In this document: in pieces, positions 14,481 through 31,907 of the stretch
Layout of the letters: the number at the start of each line of letters is the position of its first letter
Numbering within the stretch: position 1 is the first letter of the stretch
Origin: Latrodectus hesperus
Taxonomy: Eukaryota; Arthropoda; Arachnida; Araneae; Theridiidae
DNA: 64,000 nt
Direction of reading: 5' to 3'
Assembly (NCBI GenBank): GCA_037975125.1
Contig: CM075856.1
Span: forward strand, 4,772,069 to 4,836,068
Notes under the pieces: model-generated
The model's input: only the letters and a program-made list of their open reading frames with translations
Told to the model about the DNA's origin: nothing
The model's database searches: none
Made by a program: the position numbers and the translations under genes

Positions 14481-14986
14481 ATGAACTTTTTGAGATCAAT
14501 AGTAGTTAAAAGGCAGACCAAAATGATACTATACAAAACAATTATAAGACCATTGTTGACTTATGGATCAGAAACCTGGACCCTAACTGAGAATCATGAA
14601 CACCAACTAGCCATCTTTGAAAGAAAAGCCCTTAGGAAGATTTTCGGTCCAGTCAATGAAGGAGGCTGTTGAAGGCATCGCTACAACTTTGAGATATATA
14701 GGATGCTAAAAGACCATGACATTATAAAGACCATCAAGATAAATCGTATAAAATTTGCGGACACATTTGCCACCTAGACTCCTCCACCCTGACATACAAA
14801 ATCTCGCCTTACAAACCCATCGGGAAAAGACCAAGGAGTCGCCCCAAACTCATATGGTGAGATGCGGTAGATGAGGATCTTAGCATTTTAAAAGTGAAGA
14901 ACTGGAGGTCAGTCGCCAAGCAAAGGCCGGCGTGGAAAAGTGTTCTAAGGAAGGACTTGGCCCACCCGGGCTTGTCGAGTCAATAG
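14481..14986 (+). pseudogene. RTE-type LINE remnant (third copy)
   Basis: Direct copy of the remnant at 3668-4173, with the same lesions. Confidence 0.85.
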
Positions 14987-16681
14987 AAGAAGAATAAGAA
15001 AAAAAGAGTCCCAAGTACCAATTGTATAGAAAAAATTTATAATTAGCTTCTTGACATCTTAGTAGCAGCCAATTGATAAATATTAGCAGTATCCTCTCAT
15101 TTTCCACAAAACCAATTTCCATATTTCTTATTTGTTTTCTATTATATTTAAGGGATATATTTATTTCTTATATTCATAAACATTGATATATGCAACATTC
15201 TTTTAATTTTTAAGTATCATACTACGAAATTTTAATTTCTTTAACATTGAATTAATTTAAATTTTTTCATATTAAAAATTTTTTATGAATCTTTTTACAG
15301 AATAAATAATAAATGAAATAAACTAGTTAAATATCACTCGTTATTATTAATATGCAAATTCTTAATAGCTGTAGTATTGATATAATTTCTTCCAGTAAAT
15401 CTATATAATTTTGAATGGCAAGAAAACATCACCTCTACTGATTCTTATTTCTAAATATTTGTGTTCTAAAAGACTCCAACGCACTTTTAGTCTTTAAAAT
15501 ATTCTGATTTCTTAATTAATTTATAAATTACATTGTCTTAAAAGTCATTCAAACCGCATGATTTCAAAAAGATTTTGTTAAGTGTTTTAAAAAGAATTTT
15601 AAGATGCTTAAGATGTAATTGACGATTGAATATTATTGAATATTACTCCACAATGCTTTTAATTTTCTTCTGTCACATTATTTTGCACGTTTCTTAATAA
15701 CATAAAGATGTCATAATTTAATGAGTATTTTAGTTTTCTATATTTCACGTATAAATGCATAAAGATATTCAAGAAGTTAAATTTTTGTATGTTGTATTTC
15801 TATAACAAATTTTCTAAAATGGTATACTTTTTTATTTGGCTTATAACATTTTTTTACGAACTTCACACTGAATTTGTTATGTTATATGCTTTTTAGGAAT
15901 CTTTTGCGAGGTTAAAATTCCAAAGAATATTTTTCTTATAATTTCGTTTATTATTTATTTTACTAAATTATATTTTTAATTTGTGAATATGTTAATTTTT
16001 TTCTCCTATGGTCATATAAATTTTTATCAGTTTTGTATTAAATATTACCTCAAAATTATTGTTTTGTTCGTAAATTGTATGTTGAATAAATTTTTGAATC
16101 TAATTTAATATTTATTGAATCTAATTTTTTAATTTTATAATATCTATAATACTCACATAAGGAGTTACATTAGTAAATATCGATATTTACTTATATATCG
16201 ATATTTCATGATACGATGATCTTGAAACGCTTTCGCAATCATGGAATTGTTCGCCTCCATTTATAAGAAATAAATTTTAATAATGCTTTTTCTTGACACT
16301 TCCTTTCATGTGATAATTTGATGCCATTTGTTTTTAATGGTGAAATTCACACATAATGTTTTCATATTTGTGTTATATCAATGAAATGAAAACAAAAACA
16401 CAGTATTATAACAGAGCAATGATACTATTTTAAAATGATTGTTCCAAATTCATAAAATCTCTAAAATTTAGTGATTCATTTATATTTTAGAATGTAGGTA
16501 TATTAAATATCAAATTTGTTTTCAGTAAATAACTTTAAAAATATGTTTTAAAATAGAGTTGAAAATTATGAGAATTTGTTATTTGGAATGAAATACATAC
16601 ATATCAAAAATCTTTCCAACATTCATTATAAAACAAGTCCGTAAAATAACAAAGTGTACGGTATAATGAAGATAATGAGAA

Positions 16682-17384
<703 letters not shown>

Positions 17385-17840
17385 TCATTACAAATTATCA
17401 GCAGAATTAATCTGCATGGTTTCATCAATTCCTTGTAGAACTTTTAACATATGCTTAAGTATGTATAAGGAATTAGTTTTTAAATATATCCTTAAGCTAA
17501 TAATAGACGAAAACTCTTACTTAAAACGATGAATACAAAAAAAATCAGAAATTATGTCTTTACAAATAATCAAGGTAAATAAATTTGTGTGCGGCTTAAT
17601 TTATTCCTTGTATACCTTTTAACAAAAGCTTAAATATATATGAGTAATTAGTCTGTAAATCTATCATTAAATGCATGTAATTAATGAGTTTATGAATATG
17701 TAAATATGCGTGGTATTGTTTATTATTTCAATACCTTTCAACATAGGCTTAGATATGTATAAATAATTAATTTTTTTAATTTAATATTAAACTAATAATA
17801 AAGGAAAATGTCTACGTAAAACGAAGAATAGCAGTAAAAA
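17385..17840. repeat. Three decayed tandem units of about 150-160 bp
   Basis: Blocks starting near 17385, 17555 and 17695 share, in order, a CCTTGTA/CAATAC-like motif, CTTTTAACA, GCTTAA-TATGTAT, AATTAGTTTTTAAAT, CTAATAATAGA and TAAAACGA. They are heavily diverged and the unit lengths vary. Confidence 0.6.
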
Positions 17841-19555
17841 CAGATTTATTATAGAGATGAGTAATGCTTATATAACTCCATTCATTTATTTCCCATTAAT
17901 ACATTAATGTAAGTAATGAAAGTTATACTATTTTATTTATCTCCTAATTGTTGATAAAGCACTAAAAATGCATAAGAAAGCTTTTGATGATCGTATTACT
18001 TCTAAAGGTATAGAAATAATTACCAATATGCCTTTCACATTTAGATATATAAGCTGTATTTTTTAAAATCATATTTTCATAATTTGAGAGAATATTTATA
18101 TGTACTTCTGAAAAGAAAAAAATTAAGAAAAACTGTTTCTAAATTTTATGACATATATTAAATTTCTGTTTTTATCAAAATGATGCCATGATTTAAATTA
18201 TATTTATAATTACTCTCAATGTAAGATTACGGAGCCATTCCATTATAACACCGCAATCGATCATCGAAATGATTCATATGTAACATCCAACAGTAATAAA
18301 CTTTGGAGTTTAATGATAAATTTTGTCAATAAATGATACGTATTTAATTTACAAAATGTACATAAAACTTTTGTACTGCTTTCTAGTAGTTTTTAAAAAG
18401 ATTTATACCTTTCTGAACAATACACAGTGTAAATACTGACGACAAAAATTACGATATTTTCTTTCTCGTTACGATGATTATCGAACTGAGGTATAATGTA
18501 AGTACCAAGTTTATACTTTACGAGAAAAAAGATGTTAAGTTTGATTCATAAATATAATGGATACATATATTTACACTGAAGTACAAGCCCATAATTAAGA
18601 TGAATACAAAACCCAACGGCATCAAAAATTAAGCAATTATCCTATTAACCATAATATATAATAGGACCTTAAACTTAAATAGTAATTGTATGAAATTTTA
18701 ATAACCTAAGTTGAATTTAGAAACAATTTTAGGCAAAGATAAAAGTCTTTATTGATTACAATTTTAAAACAATATTGTAATAGTCATATTTTGAGTGTTA
18801 CTCTAACAATTCTGATGTTCCGTATACAAAATTGAAATTCTAATAATATAAAATAGCATTACTAAAAACCAGTTTAATATATTTTTACTAATAATTCTGA
18901 TGATTACTTAACAAGTTTTTTTTTCAATATTTCAATAGATTGAGAACTGAAAAAAATTACGAGGTAATCTAGTAAGATTATTAATGAAAGTAGTATTAAC
19001 AATAATTATTGTTGAGAAGTGTATTTATTAAACTTCAGACAAAACAAATTTATTAGAAACTAAGAGTCAATAAGATAATGTACTTGAAATAAATTCAAGG
19101 AATGGTGATGAATATTTTAAGAATAAACCAAAGCTTAAATTACAGCTCCAACAGTGACAAACGGTTGCTCTTAGAAAATTCCAAACCTATAAATTAATAT
19201 ACTGACATAACAATAAATAACAAAATTTCTTTTCCAACATTAGTTATTAAATATCTGTATGACTAGTTATATTTCTTATAAAGACAAATTCCTTAATTTA
19301 TAAACTTAAACTTGTAGTATATATGTAAAGAGAGAGTAAATGTGTTTAAAAATACGATATAATGTAGTGGTATGAAATCCTCAAACAAAATGATAATATA
19401 TTTTAGAAAGTACAACCTATATAATGTGTTTGTGTGACGCTTGTGTCACAAAATCATTTTGATGATAGACAAGTCACTTTTTAAGTCATCATTTCGTTTA
19501 TTTATTTATTATTCGTAATTAAATAATATTAAGTAATTGATAAAATATATTTTTT
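17841..19555. other. AT-rich sequence, nothing recognised
   Basis: No coding, RNA or transposon signature seen on either strand. Confidence 0.5.
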
Positions 19556-19567
19556 ATATTATTTGTA

Positions 19568-19850
19568 GCTACCCAACTTGTTTCGTGGTCAGCATGCCTG
19601 ACTACGGATAAGGAGGTCCTGGGTTCGAATCCTGGTTCGGGCATGGATGTACTATCTCTCTCTATCTATCCTGTTTTTGTCCTTTCCTTGTATGAATGAG
19701 GTGTGAATGGTTGCCAACCCTATAAACGGGTCCCTATGGCATGTTTGTACTGAGGAAGTCCGGTTCCACACCAAATATGGTTCAGTTGGAAAAGTGGAGC
19801 AGCGCACTCCATGTTGCCAGCCTAGCTGGCACACGACAATGAATGAATGA
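19568..19850 (+). mobile_element. tRNA-derived SINE (family A)
   Basis: A perfect 12-bp target-site duplication (ATATTATTTGTA) lies at 19556-19567 and 19851-19862. It has a tRNA-like head with a B-box near 19620, the family body and an end in GACAATGAATGAATGA. The 60-codon minus-strand frame inside is incidental. Confidence 0.9.
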
Positions 19851-19862
19851 ATATTATTTGTA

Positions 19863-21060
19863 ATTTAGAGGCAGAAAAATGAAAGGAAAAAGATTGCTTC
19901 TGAAGGAAAATATTACTTAAAGATTTATTTATTTTTATGCCTATATTAAGCTCTATTTATTGTTTGAAAAGAAGAAATAATTATTTCGGTTTCGAAAAAT
20001 AAGTTGTGGTGGTATTTTCACTTATTGGTGAAAATAATAGGACATAAACCAATAAATAACACTTCTTAGCAGTTAATTCTAATGATACGTGGGGAAAAAT
20101 GATTACGTGGGAAATATTTTTTTCCAAATATTGGTGCTCATAAAATATGATTGTAATATGTAGTATTTTTGGTGTTGATATGTTATTAAATAGTGTGAAA
20201 TATATTATTAAATAACAAATGTTAGTGATAAAAGAAATAGTAATGAGAAATTAAATGTTTTAATATACATTATTTATAAATGAAAGCTTAAATATTATAT
20301 GATAATTCAATTCCTGGTTGCAATTTACTTACATCTGGCTTAATCTTATTTGATCAATTCTTAATTTTTCCACTAATTAAAATGAATTTTACATTTAAGT
20401 CTTTAAAAATAAACTATCATAAATTATTTTCTGTGATGAAGGTTAATCTATAAAAATAAAAATAAAAATTATATATTATTTGTAGTTCAGGAAAAATTAA
20501 TTCATCTCGAAAAAGTGTTACTTTTTGTATTATTTATAATTTTTCGGTTTTTAATTATGCTTGTGGTTATTATTTAACCATAAGAAAAAATGCAACTATT
20601 AAGTGTTACCAACAGAAATTGTAATTTTGTATTGTAAAATGACAATTTTGCCGTCTCTTATTTGTGAGCACACTGTATATGTGGATTTATTTCAATTTAA
20701 TTATTATTAATTTATTTTAATTAATTTCTTTTAATGTTACTATAATTTAATTTATTATAAATGTCTGCTTAAAAATATTAACAATTAACTTCATTTTATA
20801 AATTTTCCACTTAATTAACTTTAATAAAAAAATTTAAATCATCCTTGCTGAATTAAACTAACCATAAAATGGATTAGTTTTTTTCATGGTCTTGTCTTTT
20901 TCATTTTGCTTTTTCTTCTCTTCTATTTTCAACGTGTTCAGTCGCTAAAGATTTGAAAATTTGAAAACAAATTATTTAGAATAACAGATACTTTTCATCA
21001 TTTTAAAACTTTTACAAACGGAAAAAATATAATTAAAAAATACTTCTTTATTTCTAGTAA
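19863..21060. other. AT-rich sequence, nothing recognised
   Basis: No feature supported. Confidence 0.5.
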
Positions 21061-21285
21061 AAATAATGAATGGGCTTTTACTCATCGCCCACTACACTCA
21101 GATATTCGTTGGTGAACTTCGCCTTGTTTGCTGCCGCTCGAAGAGTGAGATATGAAGGCAGGCAAATTCGTCGTCAAGTTCGATTTACGATGTCTTTTCA
21201 ATGGAATGTGACGTAGATAAAATGTTATCAGACGTCATGACCAATAAGAATCATAACAAAGCGGCGTCATCATGATATGAGACTG
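21061..21285. repeat. Dispersed repeat related to 2290-2490
   Basis: A GC island in AT-rich surroundings. It shares with 2330-2480 the ordered motifs GCAGG...CAAATT, CGATGTCTT, TACGTAG/GACGTAG, TAAAA(C/T)GTT and GACGTCATG followed by CCAAT(A/G)AGA. It is probably a diverged copy of the element that carries the LINE remnant. The boundaries are uncertain. Confidence 0.55.
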
Positions 21286-22425
21286 AATTGGACCGAAAGA
21301 ATCAATCACTTTATGGTTAAATATATGATCTAATTATTTTAACTATGAAGTTAAAGGAAATAACTGATACAAAGTGATGTTTTTAAAGTATGTCATAGTA
21401 AAATTACTAAGTAATATCAAATTACTAAAAGTGATACATTGGAAAATATTATTAGAAGCTATGAGCATTATTGAAAAAAGAATTCGAGAACCATAAGAGA
21501 GAGAAAACAAGAAGAATTATACTTTTAAAAAAGGAAGGAAAAAACATGGCATCAAGTAAAAAGCGTTCGAAATTTATACATTTCCTACACTACAAAACGA
21601 AATAATATTATTGATTATTGGTCATCAATTAATTGTTATCTCAGAAACTTTTGTTCCTTTGGATTCACAATAATCATATCTTTAATACCTTTAGATATAA
21701 TTGAATCAATCAACTGCTTATATTTCAGAAAAAATGTTAGAAGATTGAAAATTCTAAAAAAAGTTGATTATTCTTAAAAAATTCTTAGAGGAATTCTTAA
21801 TTGAATCTAGAAGAATTTCGATAAAAAATTTTTTAACCATTAACAAAATCCTGAAAAACACATAACTGGAGTTTAAATGTAAAGCAACTAGTTATTTTCA
21901 ATTGTGATTATTATGGGTTTTGAAAACCTAAGAAATTTAAAAGGAATAATTGTAGAAAGATTAAATATAGAGTGGACAAGATAAATGCATCCTTGTTCGT
22001 TTTGATTATTCTATTTAACACAAAATAAATATCTGTAAATTTTTCGTGGAAGAATACCAATCTGCACTTTTGACATTAAGATGCAATTAAACTGAATTTT
22101 AAAACATCTCATAAGGTCTTTTATAATGATTGCAATTTATACCAAAGAAGTCACGTCTTAAAACAGAACAAGGAAACTCGTTTTTCTTTTCAGAATTCTA
22201 AATATTACTCCAAAACTAACTTTATTTCTTTTATTCAAAATTAAAGGAACATAACTTTTTTCCAAAATTGTACGTCTGACATTTTAATGAGTTGATTATT
22301 TTTGTTTAAAACATTGGTGATTTCCCACAAAACAGGGGACAAATTAATTGCTAAGCAAAGAGATTATAGAAATATTAGTGATTAAAAACGAATAACATCT
22401 GATAAGAAATTTATTCACTGTGAAT
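21286..22425. other. AT-rich sequence, nothing recognised
   Basis: No feature supported. Confidence 0.5.
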
Positions 22426-22438
22426 ATATTAATTGAAG

Positions 22439-22717
22439 CCGCCCAACTTGTCTAGTGGTCAGTGTGCCTGACTACGGATAAGGAGGTCCTGGGTTCGAAT
22501 CCCAGTTCGTGCATGGATGTACTTTCTCTCTCTATCTATCCTGTCTTTGTCCTTTCCTTGTATGAATGAGATGTGAATGGTTGCCTACCCTATAAACGGG
22601 TACCTATGGCATGTGTGTAGTGAGGAAGTCGGACTCCACGCCAAAATATGGTTCAGTTGGAAAAGTGGAGCAGCGCACCCCATATTGCCAGCCTAGATGA
22701 CACGCGACAACAACAAC
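22439..22717 (+). mobile_element. tRNA-derived SINE (family A)
   Basis: A 13-bp target-site duplication with one mismatch lies at 22426-22438 and 22718-22730. The head has the A-box TCTAGTGG and the B-box GGGTTCGAATCCC; the body contains CCTATAAACGGG; the tail is (CAA)n. Confidence 0.92.
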
Positions 22718-22730
22718 ATATTAATTAAAG

Positions 22731-23042
22731 CCTCAATACTCAATTTTCAAATATTTTTTATAGTATTTGCGCAATCGAATTTATGAAGATATGACAAATT
22801 TCTCTTTAACTAAACGAATATTAGATTATTAATTCATTGATTGCATAATTTCACACTATGGAGTCAAATTTTGTAAATTCGAATTCAGAAAACACTTAAC
22901 AAAGCAATGGATGCTTCGCTTTTACTTCCTGAAATGAATACCGCTTGTTCTTGTGTTTTATTTTTACCCAGTCCTTACATGAGAATAAGAACTTAGAGAC
23001 GTTCAACTGAAATTCTGTGAGCTGTGATTTTTTTATTCAAGT

Positions 23043-23078
<36 letters not shown>

Positions 23079-23145
23079 ATCTTTAAAATATTAAGTTACC
23101 CAATACGCGATGCAACGAATTACATCTCGAATTTGATATCTAAAT
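22731..23145. other. AT-rich spacer with a (CT)n run
   Basis: A 31-nt CT dinucleotide run lies at 23045-23075. Nothing else recognised. Confidence 0.7.
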
Positions 23146-23334
23146 TGTTGTTGTTATCGTGTGCCAGCCAGGCTGGCAATATGGGGTACGCTGCTCCACT
23201 TTTCCAATTGAACCCTATTTTGGTGTGGAGTCAGACTTCCTCAGTACACACATGCCATAAGGACCCGTTTATAGGGTAGGCAACCATTCACTCCACATTC
23301 ATACAAGGAAAGGACAGGATAGATAGAGAAAGTC
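23146..23334 (-). mobile_element. SINE family A, head missing
   Basis: The minus strand reads from the family body (ATAAACGGG, GAAGTCTGACTCC) to the GCTGGCACACGATAACAACA tail. The tRNA-like head is absent; the sequence changes directly into another repeat at about 23335. It is either truncated or interrupted. Confidence 0.75.
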
Positions 23335-23575
23335 CAAAGTCCTGCCGCTGGTGTGGCGTGGATGTGGAGAGGAGGGTGCCAGCTCAGGTGTGGCCTCGTC
23401 ACCTGACCGTGGTTCAAAATGACGAGGCACCTTAAAAAGAGCAAAGTCGTACTTTCACCCTCGTGGTGCTCTGATCCAAACGATAGACTCTCTCTATTGA
23501 CTTAATTCGTACTGCCAAAGGCATAGCGAGCTTGGCTTGTCTAAGTGTCATAAGCAACAACAACAACACAACATT
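23335..23575 (+). mobile_element. SINE-like repeat with 3' module C
   Basis: The body GTGGCGTGGATGTGGAGAG...GGTTCAAAATGACGAGG precedes a 3' module (23439-23575). That module reads GAGCAAAGTCGTACTTTCAC, then CTTGGCTTGTCTAAGTGTCA, and ends in (AAC)n. The same module occurs in minus orientation at 41886-42016 and 61248-61377, joined to different 5' parts. No target-site duplication was found. Confidence 0.7.
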
Positions 23576-24972
23576 ACTAAAAAGTGCATTATTATCATCA
23601 TAAGGAAATCTAATATTTGGCTATGTCAAATATATAAATCCTCTAATTACTTTTTTAAAAAGATCAAACTTAAAACACAATTTAATCAAATTGCGATATT
23701 AAATTTAAACGTGGAAGATAATCACAATGTATTCATATTTTACAATCAAAAATATCTGTTTTTGTATGCAAATAGGGATCAGAACAACAAATGAAGCTAA
23801 TCATTCTGTTATAGTTCAAAGATAGTTGATGTTGCCTAACCAGTCATTGTTTTCTTTAAAAAAAATCCTCAAATTTAGTGCAAGTTTATAAAATTGTAGT
23901 CCTGTATTATTGAATTTTCATGAAATATTTCATGAAAATCTTGATTAAAATTCATTACGTTAAATAACAAAATCAGTAAATTTATGTTATTTAATTTATA
24001 AAATTATATATTCCGTTAACTTTTTTTTGTTGAAAAATATAGTTTAGTTAAAAGTTACTGAAAAAATGAAGTGTACAGTTAATTCCAATTAGCAGTTGTC
24101 CCACTATCTCTGAAAGCTGAAATATTTAATAAGTTCTTGCTCATCAATCATGCAGCACGCGTGACGCAGATAATTTATCATCCAAAAAGTCGGAAAATGA
24201 AATCATTCAAATTTCCATTATGAAAAGTGTGAGGATGCAGAATAATAGGTTAAAAATAAAACCCGCACAATAAAGCAAAATTTATTGCAACAATAATTAA
24301 TGAATTCAGCATAAATAAATTTATTAAGGACATTTGGGATAGATTATGCTGACGGATGAATATGATTTATGACTTAATATAAAATATAAAATAAAAAAAA
24401 TTCTTCCATTTATGAAAGATGAATGTTATTTTTAAATTGGACTGAATTTTTCAAATTGTTTTGTCGCAATACTTTTCTGAGACTTCTAGTGCAAAAATTT
24501 TATGATCTAAACTCAAACTTTAAATAAAGATGCAATGGTTAAAACAAAACACGAGATATTTATTACAAACTTTTATTAAAACTTTTGCGGCAAATATTTG
24601 TATTCCAAAAAAATTTCATAATTTAGTAAAACTACGGTTTTTGACTTTTAGAATGGAAATTAAAGAAAGAAAGTTCAATACTCTTCATTACATACATATA
24701 ATTACATAACATCTAATACAATGTAATTGCATTATAAAGTATTTCATTAAAATAACAATAAAAACACTTACTACGTAATATTTAAATTAAAATTGGGTCA
24801 GTATTTTTTTAGTATTATTAATTGATCAATTAACGAAATTAAGTATTTGTAGATGCATTTAAAATGTGTATAATTATATTAGAAACGATCTTTTAATGAA
24901 AATAAATTCATATCAGATTGATATTTATAGTACATTCTGTAAAAATCAATTTTATTGAAATATTATTAGAAA
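23576..24972. other. AT-rich sequence, nothing recognised
   Basis: The 85-codon frame at 23537-23794 begins in the SINE tail, is compositionally like the local AT-rich DNA and has no recognisable domain. Confidence 0.5.
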
Positions 24973-25231
24973 ACAGAAATGTTTCAGATGGAATTTGAAT
25001 TGAAATTTACAATATTTGTTATAGTATCCGATACCGAGGGCTATCGGTTAGCAAAAAAGATATGGGTATAATAGGCCTCGGCCTACAAGTATAGTAGGCC
25101 TACAAGTACAGAAATGTTTCAGATGGAATTTGAATTGAAATTTACAATATTTGTTATAGTATCCGATTCCGAGGGCTATCGGTTAGCAAAACAGATATGG
25201 GTATAGTAGGCCTCGGCCTACAAGTACTGTC
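24973..25231. repeat. Tandem duplication, 135-bp unit, two copies
   Basis: Unit 1 (24973-25107) and unit 2 (from 25108) are nearly identical, with a few substitutions (for example GATACCG against GATTCCG). Each contains the small inverted repeat CCGAGGGCTATCGG and GGCCTCGGCCTAC-type palindromes. The remaining difference is an extra GTATAGTAGGCCTACAA at the end of unit 1. Confidence 0.93.
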
Positions 25232-27684
25232 TTGCCACAGTTTAGTGTTTAGTTTTAGAAGCAATCTGATTCTCAAAGACTTGTGCTTTAAACTTAATCT
25301 CTGCCTGTCGTTTGTCAAAATAATGTGTTAATAAGTAAAATTCTAATGATTATATTTCAATGATAAGTAATTTATGAATCATTTAAGAAAAACTATGCAC
25401 ATTTCATTGCAATCAATTTTAAAAAGTGAAAAATTGCATTAGTGTAGCTGAAAAATATTTTAAATTGATAAATAAAAGAAAAGTAATTGAAAAATTTAAT
25501 TAAAGATCTAGTTCAGGGATTTAAATGTTCCTAATTAATATTCAATGTTTCTAAATACTTTTTTATTTGAGATCATTTATTTTAGATTTCTTTATATAAA
25601 CGTATTCCAATATTCTACTCATAATGTAGTTATTGAATATCTATTTAATAGTGTAATTTATTGTGTGCATGTATAAAATACAATTTTACAATCATCTACA
25701 TATATCCCTAATTTTTTTAATTGAATTCTTTAAATAAAATATAACCATAACCAAAAATATAAAACATACTAAAATATGAAAAATTAATACATTACTTGAT
25801 GGTATTATAAGTGATAACACTTATAATAACAAATATTGCACAAAGAAAACTAAATGGATAATGTTGATGCTGAAAATATATATACATATATAACGATGCA
25901 ATGATTGATGTAAAACATTTTCAAAGATTGTGCTGCCATCTATGTATATAAATTATAGCTAAAAGGATTTTAGCTGCTCATCAATGCTATTAGAATAACT
26001 AGTTAATTAACAGAAGAAATAATTTAAATTACCTAATTGGCAACTTATCATTAATATTTTAAAAATTGTTAAATTATAAAAATATATAAAATTAACAAAA
26101 ACAATTACTTATATTAAATTCTTAAAATAAATAAAATGAATTAAGAAAGGACAAAACTAATGTTTATTTTCAATTAAGATGGAAAAAATAAATAAATAAA
26201 ACTGCGGTATAAATTTAATTCTTATTAAAAGTAAAAAGTGAATACATTTTTTATTACATAAGTTAACCCTTCATAAGTTGTACCTTCAAACAAACAAAAA
26301 GATGTACATCTAAGTTGTACCAATAATAACAAATTAGCTATGCGTAATATTTTAAAAATTCATTTGTAAGAATTTAAATTTTTGCATAAATATTTTAGAA
26401 TTTGGAAGTTATTTATACCTTATTTGTTTAAGAATTATAAAATAAAATGTTTGTTATATGAGCTTAAATATTTTAATGTCTGAAAAGCTTGTCTCTGATT
26501 CAAATAGATTCACTAATATTTAATAATGTGGAATAGACATGTTTAATTGTACTCAGCAAAAATTTTTTTATTTATTGATAAAAGTTTAATTATGTATTTG
26601 AAACATACTGAATTATTTAAATCTGTATCATTAAGTGCCTTTTTCAATAAATTGATAGTCACTAAGAAAAAAGTAATTAGTTATTTGAATAATATTTTAA
26701 CTTTCTTATTCATACAAAATATTAATTTTATGGACCACAAACTTACAATTAAAATTAGTTTTATAATATCTCATATTAATTTAAAATTAAGCTACATTAA
26801 TGAAATTAAACAATAAATTTATGATTATGATTACATTTTTTCAATTACACAGATTACTAAGCAAATTTCTATATTTTTAAGGTTTTGCATTTACTATATA
26901 ATTTTTTTAGATTCCGATACAGTTTTTGGAAGCGTAATGTCTTAATTTAAATTTGCTAAGATATTATTAGGGTTATCCATTCAAAAATACTCCTTAGATT
27001 TTCTAGATTTTAATTATAAAAAGATATTTTTTATAACTTCAACCATTATAGTAGAGAATTTAAAATTCGGTGTTTTCACGAATTTAAGTGCAGTACCAAA
27101 TAAGAAAAATAATATTGACTTTTTGCCTAATAAAATTTAACATTTCTAAAGACTAAACCATGTGGGATAAAATAAAATGTATTTGTGTGTCACAGGAAAT
27201 TTCGCACAACGATATAATTTCATTCATTTATATTGTGGAATTTGTGGAGATTTTTGGGTTCAATGGTTAAAAAAAATGTTATAATTAGAATCAAAGATAT
27301 TGAGTCAAATGACCACGATTTAAAAACTATTTGTGAAGAATAAAGACAATTTGTTGAATTAGATAAATTTTCTAAATAGAATATTTCTATATATAGAATT
27401 TCTGAATTAGATAATGTTGTCATTAGATAAATATCTAAATTCAAACATTTTGAGAAAAATTTTAAATTCCTACAAAAGCGAATAATTTTTTTCTGTGACA
27501 ATTTTGCTTTATTTTAAACTGTAAAAAAGTTTTATATTTCACTACGTTGGCTTGTCTTTTAAAATTTCTGTGATTTATTTGGCTTTTCAAACTTTTTGTC
27601 CCTTTTGAAGCCAAAAATGACAATTTAATTCCAAAGATTTTAATTTTGTTTGAAAAAGTTGGGCTATTTTTCATGAAGTATATA
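25232..27684. other. AT-rich sequence, nothing recognised
   Basis: Open frames such as 26547-26816 consist of Ile/Leu/Lys/Asn-rich translation typical of AT-rich noncoding DNA. Confidence 0.5.
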
Positions 27685-27771
27685 CGAAAATCATTATCAG
27701 AGCTTATAACTATTACAAATACTAACGCGGGAATTATTTATAATAGTTATAAGCTCTGATAATGATTTTCG
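27685..27771. repeat. Perfect 31-bp inverted repeat
   Basis: Arms 27685-27715 and 27741-27771 are exact reverse complements around a 25-nt loop containing ACGCGGG. Copies of GATAATGATT follow the right arm in direct repetition. Confidence 0.93.
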
Positions 27772-27798
27772 ATTGATAATGATTCGAACTGATAATGA

Positions 27799-27832
27799 TT
27801 GAATAAGGGGTGAAAAATCACCCCTTATTCAA
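27799..27832. repeat. 15-bp hairpin with AAAA loop
   Basis: TTGAATAAGGGGTGA pairs perfectly with 27818-27832 around a 4-nt loop. It sits 27 bp past the larger inverted repeat and is GC-richer than its surroundings. Confidence 0.92.
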
Positions 27833-31505
<3,673 letters not shown>

Positions 31506-31907
31506 ACCATAGTAAATAATTCTAATACCATATCTTAGAAAAGAAAAGGGAATGTTGTTTGATCTGGAAAACAGTGGGTTCGATAAGGGCTAGGGAAAGA
31601 GAAGGGCTGGCTCAAATGCTCCCCAAAACTGTCACCGGAAATAGCCGTTGATGACGTAGTCAGGCATCCAAGGAGAATAAGCTGCCTGGAGTTTTTAAGC
31701 AAAATACTTACTTTTTATTTTTAAGTTCATTTTGTTTTTAATCAGAGTGAAAAAAACTACAAATGCCTCTCAAATATTTAGTAAATTTGCAATTATTATT
31801 TAATAAACCCAAAAAAATTATTATTAATATTGAAATTAACTTAAAATTGTATAACCAATATAAAAATATATTTACCTTTTAGCTTCAGTTTATCTTGATT
31901 TTTTTGA

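Noticed and set aside
17856..17909. 54-nt exon ending at a GTAAGT
   Set aside because: All three frames contain stops and there are no partner exons.
26547..26816. 89-codon open frame as a small protein gene
   Set aside because: Composition is that expected of AT-rich noncoding DNA (Ile, Leu, Lys, Asn); no motif or context.
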